Assembly (NCBI RefSeq): GCF_013299185.1
Contig: NZ_JAAFKG010000003.1
Span: 62,001 to 126,000, forward strand
Source of the DNA: Microcoleus sp. bin48.metabat.b7b8b9.023
GTDB taxonomy: Bacteria > Cyanobacteriota > Cyanobacteriia > Cyanobacteriales > Microcoleaceae
Length of the DNA: 64,000 nt
Reading direction: 5' to 3'
In this document: positions 54,400-62,748 of the stretch, one piece after another
Numbering within the stretch: position 1 is the first letter of the stretch
Layout of the letters: every line of letters begins with the position of its first letter
Notes under the pieces: model-generated
Database searches by the model: none
Seen by the model: only the letters and a program-made list of their open reading frames with translations
Told to the model about the DNA's origin: nothing
Program-made: the position numbers and the translations under genes

Positions 54400-55266
54400 C
54401 TATTTACTAACAACAAACCCAGACTTCTCCAAAGCAGTGGTTCCTGACGGGCTAAAAATATATTTAATCAGTCCTTGAGTAGACTCCGAAGCATTTTTAT
54501 GCCAGAGAATTTCGATCGGGCGTACCATTTGATATTTGCCTGCTTTGACATTTTCGGCTGTAGGCTCAACATTGTTGAGAGTAAGACGGTTTACGGGTAG
54601 TTTATGGGAAATGGCGTAAGCCAGGGAAAAAGTACCGATGCTGTAGGGAGTGCTTTGAATCGCCTCGATTAATTCTCCTTCTTTTCGTAATACCACTGCT
54701 TGCGGTGAACTTTTCAAATCTTTTCCGAGATAGTGTTTGCGGAGGAGGCGTTTTGCTGATTCATCTTCTGGGCGATCGAGTACCACAATCTTAGCATCGG
54801 GCCCGCCCAGTTCCTTCCAGTTGCTCAAGGTGCCGCTGTAAATGGCTTTGAGGTCTTTAGTGGTCAGGTTTTTTACCCCTGTGACGCTGGGATGAGTAGC
54901 AACGAGAAGGGCATCGTGGGCGACTTCACGAAACTCTAATGTGCCATCATTTTCCTCGGGCTTTAATGTTTTAGAAATTGCACCAATATCAATAAGTTGT
55001 TGTTTGACTCCTGCAATGACTGTTTCAGATTGTCCCGGCTCTAACTGAGTGATTTTGGTGTTTTGGGAGGTGGATTCGTAATTACTAGCTAGCGTCTGAA
55101 TGACACCTACTGTGCTGCTTGAACCACCGATTTTGAGGGATGCTGAGGTTGAAGCTGCTGTTATCGGAACCGTTGTCGCCGTGGAGTTACTGGTGTTTGT
55201 TGAGCAACTGGGCTGGCCAAAAAGTGCGATCGCCCCTAAAGTCATGATTAATAAGTGCGGTTTCAT
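54400..55266 (-). CDS. PstS-like periplasmic binding lipoprotein
   Basis: 288 aa. Lipoprotein-type signal 'LLIMTLGAIALFGQPSCS' (Cys near 21), then a Ser/Thr-rich spacer. The PstS-family fold follows: 'LKIGGSSSTVGVIQTLASNY', 'AISKTLKPEE', 'VAHDALLVATHPSV', 'NLTTKDLKAIYSGTLSNWKE' and 'DESAKRLLRKHYLG'. Binds phosphate or a related oxyanion. No pstCAB genes follow, so it may serve as a sensor component, possibly for the kinase gene downstream on the same strand (227-base gap). Confidence 0.88.
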   Translation of the reverse strand: MKPHLLIMTLGAIALFGQPSCSTNTSNSTATTVPITAASTSASLKIGGSSSTVGVIQTLASNYESTSQNTKITQLEPGQSETVIAGVKQQLIDIGAISKTLKPEENDGTLEFREVAHDALLVATHPSVTGVKNLTTKDLKAIYSGTLSNWKELGGPDAKIVVLDRPEDESAKRLLRKHYLGKDLKSSPQAVVLRKEGELIEAIQSTPYSIGTFSLAYAISHKLPVNRLTLNNVEPTAENVKAGKYQMVRPIEILWHKNASESTQGLIKYIFSPSGTTALEKSGFVVSK

Positions 55267-55544
55267 AGTCTAAAATTTTTGGGTAATATGAACAGCGGAC
55301 TAAATTCTTTATCAAATCCGAGGGTAATTATTATTTTAGTAGTTCCCTGGCTTGGCATTACCATAGCAGCAATAGGTAAAAATGGTTGTAAAATTAAGGT
55401 TTCTTTACAAAAAATAGCTCACAGCGTCGGCTGAAAAAGCCGTAAGTGCGATCGAATAGGATTTTTTGATATTTTCACCTCATTACCTAATAGTTAAATA
55501 CTCTAATATCGATATTAAATTATCTCGAATCCATAATTAGATCG

Positions 55545-56555
55545 ATGTCTGACAAAATAACCAATAACTTAATGAAAATGGAAAATCTGGCGATCGGAAC
55601 CACAATACTGTTACTCAATTTATTAGCATTATTTGTCGCAATAGCTACAATCTTAGGTTTATTTGGAACTAAATTCTGGATTTTTGAAGTCCTGGATCAT
55701 CCTCGCCTTCAATATAGCTTGATATTGGCGATCGCCCTAATTGTAGGTGGGATTTACCGACAAAAATGGAGTTTTCTGTTCGGTGTACCGTTCGCACTAA
55801 ATTTAGTGGCGATTCTACCGCTCTTTTTTCATCCCAACTTGCCAGTTTCCTCAAATTCTATTCCTTTAACTATTTTCCATGCTAACCTCGATCGCCACAA
55901 TCTCGAATATGCTCGTGCGATCGAGTACGTCAGCAGCCAAAAGGCCGATCTGATTTTTTTGCAAGAAGTGACTCCCACATGGCTAAACAAGTTAAAGTCT
56001 GACTTAACCAATTATAAATTACATACAGTATTGCCTTTAGACAATTCGCTTGGTGTGGCGATGCTAGTGCCAATATCTGCTGCGCCGAACATTGAAATAG
56101 TCGCATCTCAAATCTTGTATATGCCTGACTATTCGCCGCGGCCGATGATTGAAGTTATTGTCCGCCGGGAAGGCAAAGAAATCGCGATTTTGAGTACATC
56201 AACGGCGCGCGGTACTAATAGTAAGGGTGCTTCCGAGTTTCAAAAGATAGAATTTGATGAGATTGCTAAGTGGAGCGTGAATCAGCAGGAAGGACAAAAA
56301 AGAGCGGTAATTGCGATCGGCGATTTGAATTCTACTCCTTGGAGTGGTCGATTTCGTCAGTTTGCGGTTGACAGTAATTTAATTAATTCTCAATTGGGTT
56401 TCGGCTTGCAAACGAGTTGGCCGGCTAAGTTACCTTCATTGTTCAGGATTGCGATCGACCATTGTCTGCACAGTAAGTCGCTTAGGACTGTCGATCGTGA
56501 AATTGGTTCAAATATTGGTTCGGATCATCTGCCATTGTTGGTTAAATTGTTGTAA
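55545..56555 (+). CDS. Membrane-anchored endonuclease/exonuclease/phosphatase (EEP) family protein
   Basis: 336 aa. Three N-terminal transmembrane helices (about 15-40, 52-70, 74-96). The EEP catalytic domain follows: 'ANLDRHN', Glu in 'LIFLQEVTP', Asp/Asn in 'IAIGDLNSTPWSGRF', 'AIDHCLHS' and the final 'GSDHLPLLVKL'. The family hydrolyses phosphodiesters or phosphomonoesters; the membrane-anchored subtype is often annotated as a YafD-like protein. Divergent from the PstS-like gene with a 278-base gap, so all three genes here may deal with phosphate, which is inference. Confidence 0.88.
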   Translation: MSDKITNNLMKMENLAIGTTILLLNLLALFVAIATILGLFGTKFWIFEVLDHPRLQYSLILAIALIVGGIYRQKWSFLFGVPFALNLVAILPLFFHPNLPVSSNSIPLTIFHANLDRHNLEYARAIEYVSSQKADLIFLQEVTPTWLNKLKSDLTNYKLHTVLPLDNSLGVAMLVPISAAPNIEIVASQILYMPDYSPRPMIEVIVRREGKEIAILSTSTARGTNSKGASEFQKIEFDEIAKWSVNQQEGQKRAVIAIGDLNSTPWSGRFRQFAVDSNLINSQLGFGLQTSWPAKLPSLFRIAIDHCLHSKSLRTVDREIGSNIGSDHLPLLVKLL

Positions 56556-56567
56556 GGATATGTGAAT

Positions 56568-56620
56568 CGGCGGTTGAAACCGCTTCTACACATACAAAGT
56601 CCGCCTTCGCGGACTCAAGA
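56568..56620. repeat. Dispersed palindromic repeat, copy 4
   Basis: GGCGGTTGAAACCGC then TTCTACACATACAAAG then TCCGCCTTCGCGGA; same architecture as the 15097 element. It lies 13 bases after the EEP gene and may terminate it. Confidence 0.7.
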
Positions 56621-56652
56621 ATAAAGAGGGTCAGGACTTACGCATCGGGGCC

Positions 56653-56719
56653 GAGAAACCGGGTTTTTGTGAAAAATACTTGCTTCGGGCCCGAAGACTC
56701 GTAAAAACCCGGTTTCTTT
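56653..56719. repeat. AAACCGGGTTT-type palindromic element, copy 3
   Basis: GAGAAACCGGGTTTTTGTG and AAAAACCCGGTTTCTTTG ends with an inner palindrome CTTCGGGCCCGAAG. Confidence 0.8.
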
Positions 56720-56781
56720 GGCGGAGTGCATAAGTCCTGATTTACCTTACATAAATTTCCATTTCTGGAAATAAGGAAGTG

Positions 56782-56886
56782 ATGCAGCTAGCTGTAGATG
56801 AGGATTACATCACGCTGTTAGAGAAGGAGGAGTTGATTCGTCCGGCTTTTGCTAGCAGTACGGATGCTGCGGTGTTGAGCAAGTAG
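56782..56886 (+). CDS. Tiny ORF, 34 aa, uncertain
   Basis: Reads 'MQLAVDEDYITLLEKEELIR' and ends 'DAAVLSK'. A GGAAG lies 5 bases before the ATG. The composition is protein-like, but it could be the remnant of a longer gene. Function unknown. Confidence 0.3.
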   Translation: MQLAVDEDYITLLEKEELIRPAFASSTDAAVLSK

Positions 56887-56964
56887 TTGGTTTTGGTGGT
56901 GTTTTGGGCGATCGCCTACGAGATAGCTTTGCTTCACGCACATTTTTAATATAATAACGGATAA

Positions 56965-57080
56965 GTTTCAATCCCTAATAGAGATTTAGCTTAATTGCCA
57001 CTCAAAAACGAAACCAGTTTCGCTTTTGAAAGAGAATAAAGCTGTTTCGATCCCTAATAGGGATTTAGGTTAATTGTGAT
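56965..57080. CRISPR. Relic CRISPR: two diverged repeats, one spacer
   Basis: Repeat 1 (56965-57001) and repeat 2 (57044-57080) are 37 bases, both matching GTTTC(A/G)ATCCCTAATAG then GGATTTAGGTTAATTG with a few differences (GAGATTTAGC in repeat 1). GTTTCAATCCCTAATAGGGA is a common cyanobacterial CRISPR repeat core. The single spacer is 42 bases (57002-57043) and contains CGAAAC-CA-GTTTCG. No cas gene is present in the window. Confidence 0.65.
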
Positions 57081-57173
57081 GCAGGAGGCTCTCTTGTAAT
57101 TGTGGCAATATTTTATGGATATATAAAAATAGCGATCGGCCGTGCTCTCAAAAAAGTCTCAACCACGAATTCT

Positions 57174-57226
57174 TCAACCTGCTCCCGTCGGGTTTTGTTC
57201 GTGTAGACGCGGTTTCAACCGCCGAG
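57174..57226. repeat. Dispersed palindromic repeat, copy 5
   Basis: CAACCTGCTCCCGTCGGGTT then TTGTTCGTGTAGACGCGG then TTTCAACCGC. Same family as the 15097 element. Confidence 0.65.
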
Positions 57227-57674
57227 TTGCTAGTTCAAATCTCTTATAACCCCGTATACACGGCTACTAAGCATCTGCATTTCAGTCCATAATAAAGATT
57301 TAAATTATTTTTTTTACAGTTCTCCTTTGAAAACATAAAATCTAGCAAAATATCAAGGTCTTCATTGACAATTCACCTTGCCCATGCTAAGTTTTTAAGA
57401 ACAAGATAAAACGCAAGTCTCTAACGCTGCCGAGTGTAAAAACCCTTTAATGTCTTGTATTTGTCGCAATACTGAATCCTTGACGCCTGAATTTTCAAAT
57501 TTGAAAATCCTTGCTCTAAAGTCTTGGATTTTTCGCAATACCGAATCCTGTCTGATACGAAAAAGGCCTGCCTGAACTACCAATTCAGACAATGCCCTCG
57601 TTTTAGCTAGGTAGCTCAGTTAATTTGACCTCTGAACGTCAGACCAACACAAGTAAACCCAACTTTTGAAATAT

Positions 57675-57953
57675 ATGTTCGACAATTATAACCCACAAGG
57701 CGGACAATGGTATGCCAAGCAGAGCCTGACAGCGATCGCCCTCTCTGCTTTGGAGGAGTTAAACCCCGATTGGGCTGAGTGTATCCGCAGTCTGCTTGAG
57801 GAAAAGGATGAAACTATCCAAGAACAGCGACAGGAAATAGATGACTTGAGGCGCGAACGTGATTACCAGCCAAATTACTGCGATAACGATGGTTCATCAA
57901 ACGCAGATTGTCACGATCGCGAATATGCAGCCACAAGACTAGGAAGCTGGTAA
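57675..57953 (+). CDS. Small acidic coiled-coil protein
   Basis: 92 aa from ATG 57675 ('MFDNYNPQGGQWYAKQSLTA'); a TTG at 57666 is less likely. 'ALEELNPDWAECIRSLLEEK' is followed by a heptad-rich coiled coil ('ETIQEQRQEIDDLRRERD') and a Cys/Asp-containing tail. Soluble. Unknown function; it precedes another small gene by 88 bases on the same strand. Confidence 0.5.
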   Translation: MFDNYNPQGGQWYAKQSLTAIALSALEELNPDWAECIRSLLEEKDETIQEQRQEIDDLRRERDYQPNYCDNDGSSNADCHDREYAATRLGSW

Positions 57954-58041
57954 AAAGTACGATCGCCCTTCCCATCCAAAAAATAGGACAATGGTAAAGG
58001 GCGATCGCACTTGATCCTAAAAATTTTTACTCACAAAACCT

Positions 58042-58446
58042 ATGAGTACAATTCGTTTGCAACTAGCTGAATACCTCAATAGTCGAGGTTTCACCCCTGA
58101 CAGCTTGGTAGAAGTCATCCCCGAAACAGTCAATCCTGAAACCATCTACCAACTGATCGAAAAAGCCGAAAATCTGCACCAGATAGACTTATCACTTCTA
58201 GCTACCGTAATCGATGGCTTGAGCAAACTCAATGGTTTTCCTGTCGGTATTGGAGAAGTGCTCGTACTTTTCCCCGATATTTCGGAGGAAGAGTTGGAAA
58301 ACTCAACTTGGCGCGAACTTTACCTAGAAGGTGAAATTCCACCCTATGATTGGGGAGATGTAGACCCCATGACAGTTGGTAAAGCCGTGCGCTATGTACC
58401 TGGGGTAGGTTGCGTTATTGTTGAAATCGGATCGAACTTTAAATAG
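58042..58446 (+). CDS. Hypothetical protein
   Basis: 134 aa from 'MSTIRLQLAEYLNSRGFTPD'. Helical N-terminus with 'VNPETIYQLIEKAENLHQID' and 'LLATVIDGLSKLNGF', a Pro/acidic middle, and a C-terminal beta-rich stretch ('KAVRYVPGVGCVIVEIG'). I do not recognise the family. Its 3' end overlaps the DUF5615 gene on the other strand by eight bases. Confidence 0.55.
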   Translation: MSTIRLQLAEYLNSRGFTPDSLVEVIPETVNPETIYQLIEKAENLHQIDLSLLATVIDGLSKLNGFPVGIGEVLVLFPDISEEELENSTWRELYLEGEIPPYDWGDVDPMTVGKAVRYVPGVGCVIVEIGSNFK

Positions 58447-58801
58447 GAAGTCGTCGTACTCGATAACGATTATCTTCCACTGTCACAATTGCACCTGTTT
58501 CCAAATCTTCACCGCACTCTGACAAAACAGCCAGCAATCTAGAACTAACAAACACTGGAAGAGTATTTTGCAGTCTAAAAATAATCACACTTGGAAGAGA
58601 TTCAGAACTAATAGCCAAAAGTTCACCAAAATCAAGGTCAAAAGTTAAAACAATTCGTTGCTCTTGGCGTGCTTTTTCCACGATATCAGAATCGGGTAAA
58701 CGCTCCAATCCTTGCTCGTTTAAGTGTACAGCATCATATCCCTGCTCGCGCAGTGCTTGCACAGTTACAGGAGACACACCCATGTCCGCCAAAAATTTCA
58801 T
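58439..58801 (-). CDS. DUF5615 PIN-like toxin
   Basis: 120 aa. 'MKFLADMGVSPVTVQALREQ', 'AVHLNEQGLERLPDSDIVEKA', 'IVLTFDLDFGELLAIS' and 'VIIFRL' follow the DUF5615 (PIN-like/Mut7-C) layout with conserved acidic residues expected for a metal-dependent RNase. Its ATG overlaps the stop of the DUF433 gene (four bases), so the pair is cotranslated: a likely type II toxin-antitoxin module. Confidence 0.85.
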   Translation of the reverse strand: MKFLADMGVSPVTVQALREQGYDAVHLNEQGLERLPDSDIVEKARQEQRIVLTFDLDFGELLAISSESLPSVIIFRLQNTLPVFVSSRLLAVLSECGEDLETGAIVTVEDNRYRVRRLPI

Positions 58802-59031
58802 GCTGCATTCCCGGTAAATGGACGAATTTGCTCGTTCGTCAAAAATGCCGCATACTGGAGACTAGCTTTAACATCCTCAGCTTCCAAATAAGGATAAGCC
58901 ACCAAAATTTCCGCTACACTCATCCCATTTGCTACTAAACTCACTACCAAAGAAACAGTGATTCGCATTCCTCTAATGCAAGCTCTTCCTCCCATAATTT
59001 TTGGATCGAAGGTAATCCGATCGAACATCAT
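58798..59031 (-). CDS. DUF433 antitoxin
   Basis: 77 aa. 'ITFDPKIMGGRACIRGMRIT' and 'LVANGMSVAEILVAYPYLEA' plus 'DVKASLQYAAFL' are the DUF433 (VapB45-like) consensus with a winged-helix DNA-binding fold. Upstream partner and probable autoregulator of the DUF5615 toxin. A second, broken copy of the same pair lies at 62.0-62.4 kb. Confidence 0.9.
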   Translation of the reverse strand: MMFDRITFDPKIMGGRACIRGMRITVSLVVSLVANGMSVAEILVAYPYLEAEDVKASLQYAAFLTNEQIRPFTGNAA

Positions 59032-59108
59032 ATCCTCCCATTCTTCCTTAACAAAAATCTGTCCTAATTCTTGTGGAGCAGGCCAGACAGCCTGCTCTAT
59101 ACTTGCTT

Positions 59109-61121
59109 TTAATGCCCTAACAGCTTATCCCGCAAATGCTTAATGCGATCGCGCAACTTACCAGCTTCCTCATACTCCAACTTCTTCGCCGCCGCCTTCA
59201 TCTGCGTCTCCAACCGCCCGATTAACTGAGGAATCTCGTCTAAAGATAGCTCATCCACCTGTTCGTAAACCTCCTCCAACTGCTGGGAGTTGAGCTTGCG
59301 CGACACATCGAGAAACGCCAGAATCGCATTAGTCGATCGCTTTTTCGCGATCGGCTGTGGCGTAATCCCGTGCATCTTATTGTACGCTAGCTGAATCCCT
59401 CGGCGCCGATCCGTTTCGTCGATCGCCTTAACCATACTATCAGTCAAATTATCAGCGTACAAAATAGCCTGTCCCTGCACGTGGCGCGCCGCCCGCCCAA
59501 TCGTTTGAATCAAAGAACGTTCCGATCGCAAAAACCCCTCCTTATCCGCATCCAAAATCACCACCAGCGACACTTCCGGCAAATCCAAACCTTCCCGCAA
59601 CAAGTTAACGCCAATCAACACATCAAACTTGCCATCCTGCAAATCTTGGATAATTTCGATGCGTTGAATCGACTGAATTTCCGAGTGTAAATACCTGACT
59701 CTAATCGCCCTTTCTTGCAAATATTCCGTTAAATCCTCCGCCATCCGCTTCGTCAAAGTCGTCACCAAAACTCGCTCGTCCCGAGTGACTCTCTCCTTAA
59801 TTTCCCCCAACAAATCGTCAATTTGTCCTTCCGTCGGGCGCACAAAAATTGTCGGATCGACTACTCCCGTAGGGCGAATTACTTGCTCGGCAACTCTGCC
59901 TTCCGAGATTTCCATTTCCCAATTCCCAGGAGTCGCAGAAACAAAGATGCACTGATTCTCTTTTGCCCAGAATTCCTCGGCTTTCAAAGGGCGGTTGTCT
60001 GCGGCGCTGGGCAAACGAAAACCGTGTTCGATCAATACTTTTTTCCGCGCTTGGTCGCCGTTGTACATCCCCCGAATTTGCGGCACAGTCACGTGGGATT
60101 CATCTACTACCAACATCCAATCTTTCGGAAAATAATCAATCAAACATTCGGGCGGTTCTCCGGCATTTCTACCTGCTAAATGTCGCGAATAATTCTCGAC
60201 TCCGTTACAGTAACCTACTTCCCGCAGCATTTCCAAATCGTAGCGGGTGCGCTGTTCTATCCGCTGCGCTTCTAATAGTTTCCCTTCTTTTTCAAATGCT
60301 AGCAGCCTGTCTTCTAATTCCAGTTCTATTCCTTGGCAAGCTGCCTCTAATTTATCATCAGCAGTCACAAAGTGGCGCGCCGGATAAATATTTAAAGCCG
60401 TTGTACTTTGGATGATTTTACCAGTTACGGGGTCAACGTAGCGAATAGCATCAATTTCGTCGCCGAAGAATTCGACGCGAATAATTCGATCTTCGTAGGC
60501 GGGGCCGATTTCTACAACATCGCCTTTGACGCGAAATTTGCCTCTGCCTAAATCTATGTCGTTGCGGCTGTATTGGACGTTGACTAAATCTCGCAATATT
60601 TGTCGCTGGTTGACTTCCATTCCTACTTGCAAAGGGATAGCAGCTTTCAGGTATTCTGCGGGCATTCCCAAACCGTAGATGCAGCTAATTGATGCTACGA
60701 CAATTACGTCGCGGCGTTCAAAGAGCGATCGCGTGGCGGAGTGTCGCAGCATATCGATCTCATCGTTAATTGCTGCGGTTTTTTCAATAAAAGTATCGCT
60801 AACGGCGATGTATGCTTCAGGTTGGTAGTAGTCGTAATAACTGACAAAGTATTCGACTGCATTGTTGGGGAAAAAATTGCGGAGTTCGTTGCACAGTTGA
60901 GCGGCCAGGGTTTTGTTGTGCGCTAAGACTAAGGTGGGTCTACCGATTTTTTCGATCGCCGAGGCAATGGTGAAGGTTTTGCCCGTACCTGTGGCACCGA
61001 GTAAGGTTTGAAATCGATCGCCCGCTTGGATGCCTTTGACGAGTTGGGCGATCGCTAGCGGTTGGTCGCCCGTGGGATCGAAGGGCGCTTGCAATTGAAA
61101 AGATGCTGCCGCAGTTACCAT
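59109..61121 (-). CDS. uvrB: Excinuclease ABC subunit B
   Basis: 670 aa nucleotide-excision-repair helicase that verifies lesions and recruits UvrC. Walker A in '[14 protein letters not shown]'. The beta-hairpin region is '[20 protein letters not shown]'. '[14 protein letters not shown]', '[20 protein letters not shown]' and helicase motif '[17 protein letters not shown]' follow. The C-terminal UVR motif is '[18 protein letters not shown]'. Complete at the usual length. Divergent from the GNRPI-repeat gene. Confidence 0.97.
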   Translation of the reverse strand: MVTAAASFQLQAPFDPTGDQPLAIAQLVKGIQAGDRFQTLLGATGTGKTFTIASAIEKIGRPTLVLAHNKTLAAQLCNELRNFFPNNAVEYFVSYYDYYQPEAYIAVSDTFIEKTAAINDEIDMLRHSATRSLFERRDVIVVASISCIYGLGMPAEYLKAAIPLQVGMEVNQRQILRDLVNVQYSRNDIDLGRGKFRVKGDVVEIGPAYEDRIIRVEFFGDEIDAIRYVDPVTGKIIQSTTALNIYPARHFVTADDKLEAACQGIELELEDRLLAFEKEGKLLEAQRIEQRTRYDLEMLREVGYCNGVENYSRHLAGRNAGEPPECLIDYFPKDWMLVVDESHVTVPQIRGMYNGDQARKKVLIEHGFRLPSAADNRPLKAEEFWAKENQCIFVSATPGNWEMEISEGRVAEQVIRPTGVVDPTIFVRPTEGQIDDLLGEIKERVTRDERVLVTTLTKRMAEDLTEYLQERAIRVRYLHSEIQSIQRIEIIQDLQDGKFDVLIGVNLLREGLDLPEVSLVVILDADKEGFLRSERSLIQTIGRAARHVQGQAILYADNLTDSMVKAIDETDRRRGIQLAYNKMHGITPQPIAKKRSTNAILAFLDVSRKLNSQQLEEVYEQVDELSLDEIPQLIGRLETQMKAAAKKLEYEEAGKLRDRIKHLRDKLLGH

Positions 61122-61292
61122 AGGAAAATGTCGCTATTACCGATAAATTTTAACAAAAATTCAGAGATTCTGCAATTTCGTTAAGAAAATAGTTAAACTT
61201 TATAATATTATTTTAATTATCGGTTCAAATAGAAAGCAGAAAGCCCAGAAAAGCAGTTGTCCGAACCCAGTAATCAGCAAGGAAAAAAAATT

Positions 61293-61766
61293 ATGGCTCT
61301 CACACCCAAAGACAAAGTCAAAGCGAGCCCCCGCGGCGGCAAAGGCACTACCAAGGCCCTACCACCCGCCAGCGAAGCCAAATCAGCGGGCATTCAACTT
61401 TATCAGCCGCAACTCCTACATGACAACCGCCCCGTCGGCCCAAACGATTTTACCATCAGCGAGACAGTCTCGATCTCGGGGAATCGCCCGATCGGTGCTA
61501 GCACCCTGCACATCAGCGAAACCTACGGCATTGTAGGCAATCGCCCGATCGAAGCCAGCGACTTTGAAGTGGTGGCTACACTCGGCAGACGCCCGATCGG
61601 TTCCAGCGCCATGCAAGTCAGCGAAATGTTCAGTATGTCCGGTGCGCGCCCTATTGCCATCAGCACTCTGCACATTGATGAAGTTTACTCCACCATGGGA
61701 GGCAACCGACCAATTGCTTCCAACGACATTGACGACAGCTCGACCTTAATGGGATTTTTAGATTAA
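61293..61766 (+). CDS. GNRPI-repeat protein of unknown function
   Basis: 157 aa from ATG 61293 ('MALTPKDKVKASPRGGKG') with an AAGGA about 10 bases upstream; a TTG at 61257 is less likely. A basic, Pro/Gly-rich N-terminus is followed by six imperfect repeats of about 20-23 residues built on '(G)NRPI.AS.L.ISE...': 'NRPVGPNDFTISE', 'NRPIGASTLHISE', 'NRPIEASDFEV', 'RRPIGSSAMQVSE', 'ARPIAISTLHIDE', 'NRPIASNDI'. The regular period suggests a beta-solenoid or stacked beta-hairpin. No signal peptide. I recall such proteins only as cyanobacterial hypotheticals. Confidence 0.75.
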   Translation: MALTPKDKVKASPRGGKGTTKALPPASEAKSAGIQLYQPQLLHDNRPVGPNDFTISETVSISGNRPIGASTLHISETYGIVGNRPIEASDFEVVATLGRRPIGSSAMQVSEMFSMSGARPIAISTLHIDEVYSTMGGNRPIASNDIDDSSTLMGFLD

Positions 61767-62187
61767 TTATTCATTGGTCATTAGTCATTAGTGCGAGCGT
61801 CCCCGCTCGCGAACGCTATTAGTCATTAATGTCTCAATGTTAACTAATGACTAATGAAACAATGGTATCCAAATTGATCGCGATCGCGATTAAGCATTTA
61901 ATCATCTAAATTGATTGATTTAATCTATTAAATATTTCAAAATATTGAACATCTTGCAATCTCATATAGCGATCCTAAATCATTCATGCAGATATGTAGG
62001 GGCGGTGCCAAGAGTGCCCGCCCTCCGAGGATTGGGCAACCACGGGGAGTAGGGGTCGGATTGCCCCTACAAGAATTATGCAAATGGTTTAGGATTGCTA
62101 TATATTGCCGTGTAACAGTTCTCACACCGAATTTTTCGGTTAACCATTTCGCCAAACTCGGAGGCAATTGAGCATTCAACCAAAAAA
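61767..62187. other. Interval with short repeats and a MITE-like element
   Basis: 61770-61860 has TCATTAGT-type short repeats around a CGTCCCCGCTCGCG core. 61963-62104 is a MITE-like element that truncates a toxin gene. No intact gene. Confidence 0.65.
61963..62104. mobile_element. MITE-like element inserted in a DUF5615 toxin gene
   Basis: Left ATATAGCGATCCTAAATCAT and reversed right TATATAGCAATCCTAAACCA are inverted repeats (about 18 of 21 positions). Inside, GTAGGGGCGG and CCCCTAC form a second palindrome. About 140 bp, no ORF of its own. Confidence 0.7.
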
Positions 62188-62191
62188 TCAT
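62105..62191 (-). pseudogene. DUF5615 PIN-like toxin, truncated
   Basis: Starts 'MIFWLNAQLPPSLAKWLTEK' then 'FGVRTVTR', the usual opening of DUF5615 toxins, then runs into the MITE-like element; the following codons are element-derived and the rest of the toxin is gone. Its ATG overlaps the stop of the preceding DUF433 frame (ATGA), so the original two-gene organisation is still visible. Confidence 0.75.
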
Positions 62192-62422
62192 ACTGCTATC
62201 CTGGGGAAATCAATGCCCAGAGATGCAAAAAGCAGACACGCTTGAATGTCTTCGGGTTCCAAATCCGGAAAGTCAGCTAGAATCTCGCTAGGGGTTACAT
62301 TGTCTGCCAGAGTTTCCAAAATATCGAAGAAAGCGAATTCTCATACCGCGAATACAGGGGCGGCCACCACATTTACCAGGTGTTTGAGTAATTCTGGTGA
62401 GCAAAGCACTTCTATCCGTCAT
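62188..62422 (-). pseudogene. DUF433 antitoxin, frameshifted
   Basis: ATG at 62422 gives 'MTDRSALLTRITQTPGKCGG' and 'RPCIRGMRIRFL'. A one-base frameshift near 62325-62336 is needed to reach 'DILETLADNVTPSEILADFP' and 'EDIQACLLFAS' in the next frame, ending at 62188. Both halves match the DUF433 consensus, so this was an antitoxin gene of the same type as that at 58798-59031. Confidence 0.75.
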
Positions 62423-62748
62423 ATCTTAAATTCCTATTTTTCACATAATACAGTAATTCTAAATCAATACAGTTATGATCGGACAGTCCCATCGGCAAAA
62501 CAAGACTGAAAAACAGATACGCTCGATTGCTTCTTTCCTCGCTAGCGATGGGAGCATCTCATTTTTGTAAAAAGTATTTTTTCTTTGAGCGCTGTCCTCG
62601 CTCGCGTATCATACAATACGCGAGCGAGGACAGCACTATAATAATAAATAAATGCAAAACAGAGATGCTCCCCTACTAGCGACAACCGCTAACTGAAGCA
62701 TATTGAATTCTAAATTACTAAGGAATGAAAATTTAATAACTTCATTAT
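62423..62748. other. Interval holding a complete MITE
   Basis: Contains the MITE 62550-62673; otherwise AT-rich with no ORF. Sequence near 62710-62748 lies just beyond the decayed transposase and may include the element end. Confidence 0.6.
62550..62673. mobile_element. MITE (GAGATGCTCCC family), complete copy
   Basis: Ends GGGAGCATCTCATTTTTGT and GCAAAACAGAGATGCTCCC. The core folds as GCTGTCCTCGCTCGCGTAT / ATACGCGAGCGAGGACAGC, an 18-19-bp near-perfect palindrome. Confidence 0.85.

Larger units (their letters stand above)
56556..57674. other. 1.1-kb interval with repeats, relic CRISPR and a tiny ORF
   Basis: Contains palindromic repeats (56568-56620, 56653-56719, 57174-57226), a tiny ORF (56782-56886), a CACGCA-type repeat (56908-56942), a two-repeat CRISPR relic (56965-57080) and a pair of diverged direct repeats (57450-57482 and 57521-57552). 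Confidence 0.7.

Noticed and set aside
57395-57592. 65-aa minus-strand ORF with an internal DSVLRxIQD duplication
   Set aside because: The duplication comes from two diverged direct repeats in non-coding DNA; no start signal and no known family.
57606-57640. GCTAGGTAGCTCAGTT resembles the 5' end of a tRNA
   Set aside because: No anticodon arm, T-arm (GGTTCGAATCC-like) or acceptor match follows within 80 bases.
62246-62509. 87-aa plus-strand ORF
   Set aside because: It is the antisense of the frameshifted DUF433 gene.
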